Shown piece by piece: positions 60,241-64,000 of a stretch of 64,000 bases of DNA. The stretch comes from Rhodoglobus vestalii (GTDB lineage: Bacteria; Actinomycetota; Actinomycetes; Actinomycetales; Microbacteriaceae): the NCBI RefSeq assembly GCF_006788895.1, contig NZ_VFRA01000001.1:992001-1056000 (forward strand), written 5' to 3'. The notes beneath the pieces were generated by a model. That model was given only the letters and a program-made list of their open reading frames with translations, was not told where the DNA came from and did not search any database. The position numbers and the translations under genes were made by a program. Within the stretch, counting starts at the first letter, position 1. Every line of letters begins with the position of its first letter.

Positions 60241-61173
60241 CTATGCCGGGTTTTCTCGGTACCACGCTACTGTCGTCGCAAGCGCGTCTTGCCACTTCGT
60301 TGCGGTCACGCCGAGCAGATTGGTGGTCTCCGTGGCGTCCACCACGAACGGTCGATTGAATTGGTAAGCGGAGTCGTTTGCCGCCCGAATTCCTGGCGAA
60401 AAGATGGCCAATGTCCGGAGGAGAACCGACCCGAATGAGGCGACTTTCGCGGAGTTACCCGTCTGGGCATTGATTCGAGCGGCGATTTCCTCGCGCGTGA
60501 GTGGCTCGTCAGTGGGAACCAGCCACGGTCGGCCCCATTCCCCTTCGTAGTCTGAGGCTGCGATCAGTGTGCTTGCGAAGTCGTCGAGGAAGGTCCAGCT
60601 GTGCTTTTCGGTGGCGCTGCCGAAGATACTCACCTTCTTCCCTGCCATCACAGGCCTGAAGAAACCGGCTCCAAGTTGTGCCGTTTTCCCCGCACCCGGG
60701 CCGAAGTAGTCACTGGCGCGCACTTCGACGGCCTGGATGTCACCACGTTGGTGTGCGGCGAGCGCAAGCTCCCAGCCGTCTTTCCTCACTCGACCTTTGG
60801 TCTCCTTCGTCAGAAGCGGGCTCTGTTCTGTCATTGGCATCGCAGAATCCTCACCGTATGCGTAGAGGTTGCCGACGATCACCAATTTCGCCCCGCTTTG
60901 ATGGGCAGCATCAATTGTCGACTGGAACATCGGAGGCCACAATTCTGGCCAGCGGTGGTAGTCGATTGGGCTGGTCGCCAGAAAGATGGTTTCGCAGCTT
61001 TGCGCAGCAGCAGCCAGCGAGGCGGAGTTTGTCACGTCCACCGTCACGGTTTGGGCGCCGTCGACTGACGTGCCGGAGCGGCTGGCAACCAGCACGCTGT
61101 CTCCGCGAGAGATGAGACGAGCTGCGAGGGTCTTGCCGACGGATCCGGCGCCAGCGATCAAGTAGTTGGCCAT
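60241..61173 (-). CDS. NAD(P)-dependent epimerase/dehydratase-like (atypical SDR)
   Basis: 310 residues. Rossmann glycine motif ANYLIAGAGSVGKTLAARLI (GAGSVGK), then DVTNSASLAAAAQSCETIFL, VGNLYAYGEDSAMPMTEQSP and VRASDYFGPGAGKTAQLGAG. Tyr of YxxxK is replaced (YAYGED), as in NmrA-like or epimerase-like SDRs. GAAGGACA is the ribosome-binding site. It is the only intact gene between the two 78-bp repeats. Confidence 0.87.
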   Translation of the reverse strand: MANYLIAGAGSVGKTLAARLISRGDSVLVASRSGTSVDGAQTVTVDVTNSASLAAAAQSCETIFLATSPIDYHRWPELWPPMFQSTIDAAHQSGAKLVIVGNLYAYGEDSAMPMTEQSPLLTKETKGRVRKDGWELALAAHQRGDIQAVEVRASDYFGPGAGKTAQLGAGFFRPVMAGKKVSIFGSATEKHSWTFLDDFASTLIAASDYEGEWGRPWLVPTDEPLTREEIAARINAQTGNSAKVASFGSVLLRTLAIFSPGIRAANDSAYQFNRPFVVDATETTNLLGVTATKWQDALATTVAWYRENPA

Positions 61174-61253
61174 GTTGTTGTGTCCTTCTCTGTTGTGTTG
61201 ATCAAGGTGTTGAGTGCGCGCTCGCGCATCCCAGTAGTGCCCCTTAAGGTGGT

Positions 61254-61331
61254 TTTGAGCTCAGTTTCGCAAACAGGTTTCGCGAGTTTCGCAAGGAGCC
61301 CAATGGCGGAACCGCTGGAATTCGAACCCAG
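61254..61331. repeat. 78-bp direct repeat copy B
   Basis: Starts TTTGAGCTCAGTTTCGCAAA and ends in CGAACCCAG. Same orientation as copy A. On the reverse strand it is the 3' part of a tRNA-like element: CTGGGTTCGAATTCCAG T-arm, CGGTTCC acceptor strand, discriminator G and CCA. Confidence 0.78.
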
Positions 61332-61392
61332 GGTGGGCTCAACACCGACATAACTTTTCGAGAGTCGCACCTTCGGCCGCTCGGACGTGGTC
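61298..61392 (-). pseudogene. tRNA-Ser-like pseudogene (CGA)
   Basis: The reverse strand has a D-arm-like CGAGCGGCCGAAGG, anticodon arm GACT-CTCGAAA-AGTT (anticodon CGA), a long variable region, a perfect T-arm and a 3' CCA, all features of tRNA-Ser. But the 5' acceptor strand needed to pair with CGGTTCC (GGAACCG) is not there, so the acceptor stem cannot form. Probably a tRNA 3' end captured during integration of an element. Confidence 0.5.
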
Positions 61393-61481
61393 ATGTCCGA
61401 GACTTTAGTACAGGCGCGTGACGGGGGGGCTAAACCGTGTGACCTCGCGTCACGCGTATCCGTGATGGATACCATCGGCCG

Positions 61482-61774
61482 GTGACCTGCTGTACTTCGC
61501 GCTTGGCGACTCGCCGGCGCAGGGCATCGGCACCGCGACGCTCGACTTCTCGCACGTGGGCTTGCTCGGCGCGAGGCTCCAGCGGCACAGCGGGCGCACC
61601 GTGCAGGTCGTCAACACCTCCCGCTATGGGGCACAACTGAAGGACGTCATCGCCGAGCAGCTGCCCCTGCTCGACGAGTACGAACCCGACCCGGTCACGC
61701 TGTCGATCGGCGCCAACGACATGCGCACCTTAGAACTCGACGCATTCCGTGCGCTGGATGTGAAAGAACCGTGA
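61482..61774 (+). pseudogene. SGNH/GDSL-hydrolase fragment
   Basis: The frame DLLYFALGDSPAQGIGTATL begins with the GDS nucleophile block and continues HVGLLGARLQRHSGRTVQVV, then LLDEYEPDPVTLSIGANDMR (block III GxND), stopping at 61774 after about 97 codons. The C-terminal catalytic Asp-His block is missing and no start with ribosome-binding site is seen. A truncated remnant. Confidence 0.75.
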
Positions 61775-61830
61775 TTGACCGTCGCTGCCGCTGGTGCACC
61801 TAACAGATGTCCTGTTTGCTTGCGTCGAGT

Positions 61831-62193
61831 TCAGGTGACGGCGATGCCTGCCATCACAAGCACCACGAGCAACAGAAATGAACTGATTACCAGACTGGGA
61901 CTACTCCACTGCCCTGATCGCAGTGCTGGCCAGCGCCACGCGAGGACGATGGCGCCCGCGACGGCGAACCCTGCGTAGACGAGCCAGATCGGGAAAGGGT
62001 CGAGCGCCCCCAGCAAAGCAGCGGGAAGTACAACGCCCAGCACTACGGTGCCGGCAATGCTGCCCAACACGTTCGCTAAAGCACGTTGGCGGGTGGGTGT
62101 GTGGCTGGCGTTGCGCCAAATGCCCCACACAGTCAACACGGGGACGCCGAGGGCGAGCAGACCGGTGATGACCATGACGACGGTGTCACTCAT
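61831..62193 (-). CDS. Small membrane protein downstream of the beta-lactamase-fold gene
   Basis: 120 residues, four TM helices (VVMVITGLLALGVPVLTVWG, ALANVLGSIAGTVVLGVVLP, PIWLVYAGFAVAGAIVLAW and VISSFLLLVVLVMAGIAVT). ATG 62191-62193 lies 2 bp after the stop of the hydrolase gene, with GGGGTC... upstream, so it is coupled to it. Not recognised; the longer frame upstream of this ATG is a shadow. Confidence 0.75.
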   Translation of the reverse strand: MSDTVVMVITGLLALGVPVLTVWGIWRNASHTPTRQRALANVLGSIAGTVVLGVVLPAALLGALDPFPIWLVYAGFAVAGAIVLAWRWPALRSGQWSSPSLVISSFLLLVVLVMAGIAVT

Positions 62194-62195
62194 CT

Positions 62196-63356
62196 CTAGA
62201 CCCCTTCGTCGAGGAGGGTCCCCACGAGGTCGCCTTGCAGCATCAGCAGTTGTTCTCCGCTGGGTGCGGAGTTGACGAGGTAGGCCAGTCCGCGCCCGGT
62301 CCGGGGGCAGTAGCCGACGTATGAGTGGTGAGACCCGGTGAGTCCGTTGTGGAAGATGAGGTCGTCTCCTGCCGGTGTTGTGGCGAGGACCCAGGTGATG
62401 GCGATCTTTGCGTCGGGCAACCATGGCAGCAGCGGTGCTGGTGCCACCGGCTGAAGCCCGGCCGCTCCGGGCTGGAGCCCGTCCCTGGTCAAACGCATCC
62501 AGGTGGCGAGGTCCGCGCAACTGGACCACATGCCGCCGCCGGGTGCGAGGCCGTTAAGGGTCCACGGCTCGGCGGGGCGGCCGCCGAGTAGTCCCTTTTC
62601 CCATCCGTCGGGTAGACCGGCCCGGGTGACGGGCAGGGAGGTATCTGTCAGGTCGAATGGCGTAAGGATCCGTTCGGTAAGGAGCTTCTTGTACGTCGTT
62701 CCTGCCCGGCGGCCCAGCACATGGGCGAGTAGGGCAATTCCGTCCGTGGAGTATGAGTAGGTTCCTCGGTCCGTCAACTGCTGGCCAAGAATGTCGGCCA
62801 CGGTGTCCGCTGCGTCCTGGCGTGAGCCGTCGGCGTGGAGCAGGCCGAACCATGCATTGCTGCTGCTGGTCTCGTGTGCGGTGAAGTCGGGCAGGCCCGA
62901 GGTGTGCGAGGCGAGCTCCCGCAATGTCACGTCGGCCACGTCCGATTGGTTCGCATCGATCAGTTCGCCGACTGTCGTATCCAGCCTTACCTCGTCTTTC
63001 GCGACCATGTCCATCAGGACCGCCCCGCAAAACGTCTTGGACAGGGAGCCGATCCCGAACCGCATCCGCTCGCCGGCGCCAATGCCAGCGTACGTAGTGG
63101 TGTCGCCGTCGATGTAGGCGAGTGCAACCCTATTGAGCCCGCGCAGGTGAGGCTCCGCACGCGCCAGCAATGCGGCGTCTCCAGTGCAGCCCGATGCCGG
63201 ACCAATCGGATGAGGCCCGACCAAAGCGAGCAGGCCCGCTGCGCTTAGGCCCGCCCCGGCAGCGAGCAAAGCCCTCCTCGACATGCTTGGCAAAGGGACC
63301 GAGGCCTGGTTTCGGGTCGACTTGTGACCATGTGCGTTGTCGCGCGCAGCCGCCAT
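62196..63356 (-). CDS. Serine hydrolase, class C beta-lactamase / esterase fold, secreted by Tat
   Basis: 386 residues from ATG 63354-63356 with GGAAGAG upstream. The N-terminus has a twin-arginine signal: MSRRALLAAGAGLSAAGLLA. Active-site motifs: FGIGSLSKTFCG (SxxK) and the HxG-type third motif HNGLTGS. The second motif reads TYSYSTDGIALLAHVLG, with Y-S-T in place of the usual Y-x-N. These enzymes are more often esterases or D-aminopeptidases than antibiotic lactamases. Translationally linked to the downstream membrane gene. Confidence 0.88.
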   Translation of the reverse strand: MAAARDNAHGHKSTRNQASVPLPSMSRRALLAAGAGLSAAGLLALVGPHPIGPASGCTGDAALLARAEPHLRGLNRVALAYIDGDTTTYAGIGAGERMRFGIGSLSKTFCGAVLMDMVAKDEVRLDTTVGELIDANQSDVADVTLRELASHTSGLPDFTAHETSSSNAWFGLLHADGSRQDAADTVADILGQQLTDRGTYSYSTDGIALLAHVLGRRAGTTYKKLLTERILTPFDLTDTSLPVTRAGLPDGWEKGLLGGRPAEPWTLNGLAPGGGMWSSCADLATWMRLTRDGLQPGAAGLQPVAPAPLLPWLPDAKIAITWVLATTPAGDDLIFHNGLTGSHHSYVGYCPRTGRGLAYLVNSAPSGEQLLMLQGDLVGTLLDEGV

Positions 63357-63536
63357 CACGACTCTTCCGAACAAAGTGGATCTGCGCTGTGACCCGCCAC
63401 CGTGACATTGGAAGCATCGTAAAAGTTCGAAATAATTCTTGGAACCACCCTGCTCCTTACGTTCACCAACTTCATTCTGGTCGCGTCCCGCCGAGTGGTG
63501 TGATTTCTCTTCTCCGTGCGGGTCAGTGGTTTTAGC

Positions 63537-64000
63537 TTACGCGGCGGTGAGTTCGGGGATGGGGTTCACCTCCTCGATGGTTTCGCTGGCGACGTTCATG
63601 GCCTTCAGTTCCAGCATCGAGGCTGCAGAGAAATAGCGGCGGTCGCCGGCTTCCCATTCGTCGTGCTGCTCGACCAGTACCGAACCTGCCAGACGCAACA
63701 GGGCGGCCGGGTTCGGGAACACACCCACGACGTCAGTGCGGCGTTTGATCTCTTTGTTGACGCGTTCCAGCGGGTTCGTTGACCAAATCTGACGCCAATG
63801 CCGTTGCGGGAATCCGGCAAACGCGAGCAGGTCGTGTCGTGCGTCGTCAAGCATGGCCGCGACCTTGGGGTGGGAGAGGCCCAACATCGCAACGACTTCG
63901 GTGAACTGCTTGCTGATGTGTTCAGCGTCGGGTTGCGCGAAGACTGTGCGGATGACCGAGGCCACCATGTCTTGGCTGCCCTTGGGCGCCACAGCGAGCA
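63537..64000 (-). CDS. IS256-family transposase, C-terminal part (continues beyond the window)
   Basis: The reverse strand is open from the right edge: LAVAPKGSQDMVASVIRTVF, HPKVAAMLDDARHDLLAFAG, FPQRHWRQIWSTNPLERVNK, EIKRRTDVVGVFPNPAALLR, ending PIPELTAA. The QRHWRQIWSTNPLERVNKEI signature identifies mutator/IS256-type DDE transposases. No damage is visible in the part seen. The element's end should lie between 63420 and 63530; terminal repeats were not identified because the other end is outside. Confidence 0.93.
   Translation of the reverse strand, partial: LAVAPKGSQDMVASVIRTVFAQPDAEHISKQFTEVVAMLGLSHPKVAAMLDDARHDLLAFAGFPQRHWRQIWSTNPLERVNKEIKRRTDVVGVFPNPAALLRLAGSVLVEQHDEWEAGDRRYFSAASMLELKAMNVASETIEEVNPIPELTAA

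Noticed and set aside
1..64000. CRISPR array or Cas genes
   Set aside because: No regular 25-40 bp repeats with unique spacers were seen and no Cas-like proteins are encoded. The spaced TTCGGGTT array is too short and irregular.

Overview
The window looks like a chromosomal piece of a moderately high-GC actinobacterium, most likely family Microbacteriaceae (Salinibacterium/Rhodoglobus/Leifsonia-like). The reasons are the tRNA-Trp - secE - nusG - rplK - rplA block next to an aspartate aminotransferase, a NusG with a long acidic N-terminal extension, an L10-type leader before rplJ-rplL, many GTG starts, an LAYTG (class E-type) sorting signal on a huge surface protein, and a heliorhodopsin. The species assignment is inference.

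Layout. 1-19.7 kb is ordinary core genome: the 5' part of pta, SRP RNA, tRNA-Ser, a PAP2 phosphatase, MFS and ABC exporters, rplL/rplJ with leader, a MATE transporter, a YqaJ-type nuclease, rplA/rplK/nusG/secE/tRNA-Trp, an aminotransferase, a HEAT-repeat protein, an ABC exporter pair, murB and a two-subunit MaoC-type dehydratase. 19.8-21.1 kb holds a 26-codon gene with a strong Shine-Dalgarno and two abutting palindromes upstream, then the eroded remains of lycopene cyclase and a Brp/Blh beta-carotene dioxygenase. 21.2-28.6 kb is one gene for a roughly 2480-residue secreted, cell-wall-sorted protein; upstream of it lie spaced repeats, a run of 16 G and a permease remnant.

29.5-52.9 kb is mostly catabolic and regulatory: a TerC-type transporter behind a yybP-ykoY-like (Mn2+) riboswitch; a PadR regulator/membrane pair; a divergent XRE-cupin regulator facing a ureohydrolase - SnoaL-like - NCS1 permease - cyclase-family cassette; a GntR/membrane pair; threonine aldolase, threonine dehydrogenase and KBL (threonine to glycine); a GH13 glucosidase with a LacI regulator and two matching operators; a TetR regulator with three operators facing a DJ-1-type protein and an NADP oxidoreductase; then heliorhodopsin and a GNAT acetyltransferase.

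53-64 kb is an accessory, decaying region: transposase fragments, two families of long direct repeats (74 bp and 78 bp, the latter tRNA-3'-end-like), several pseudogenes, LtrA, a GPGG small membrane protein, a CPBP protease, a NERD protein, an NAD-dependent epimerase-like protein, a serine beta-lactamase-fold hydrolase and, at the right edge, an apparently intact IS256-family transposase end.

The most interesting points are (i) an intact heliorhodopsin in the same window as a broken retinal-forming gene pair, (ii) the tightly regulated-looking CxxC mini-peptide, (iii) the giant LAXTG protein with a homopolymer tract upstream, and (iv) the ureohydrolase cassette with its own operator array.
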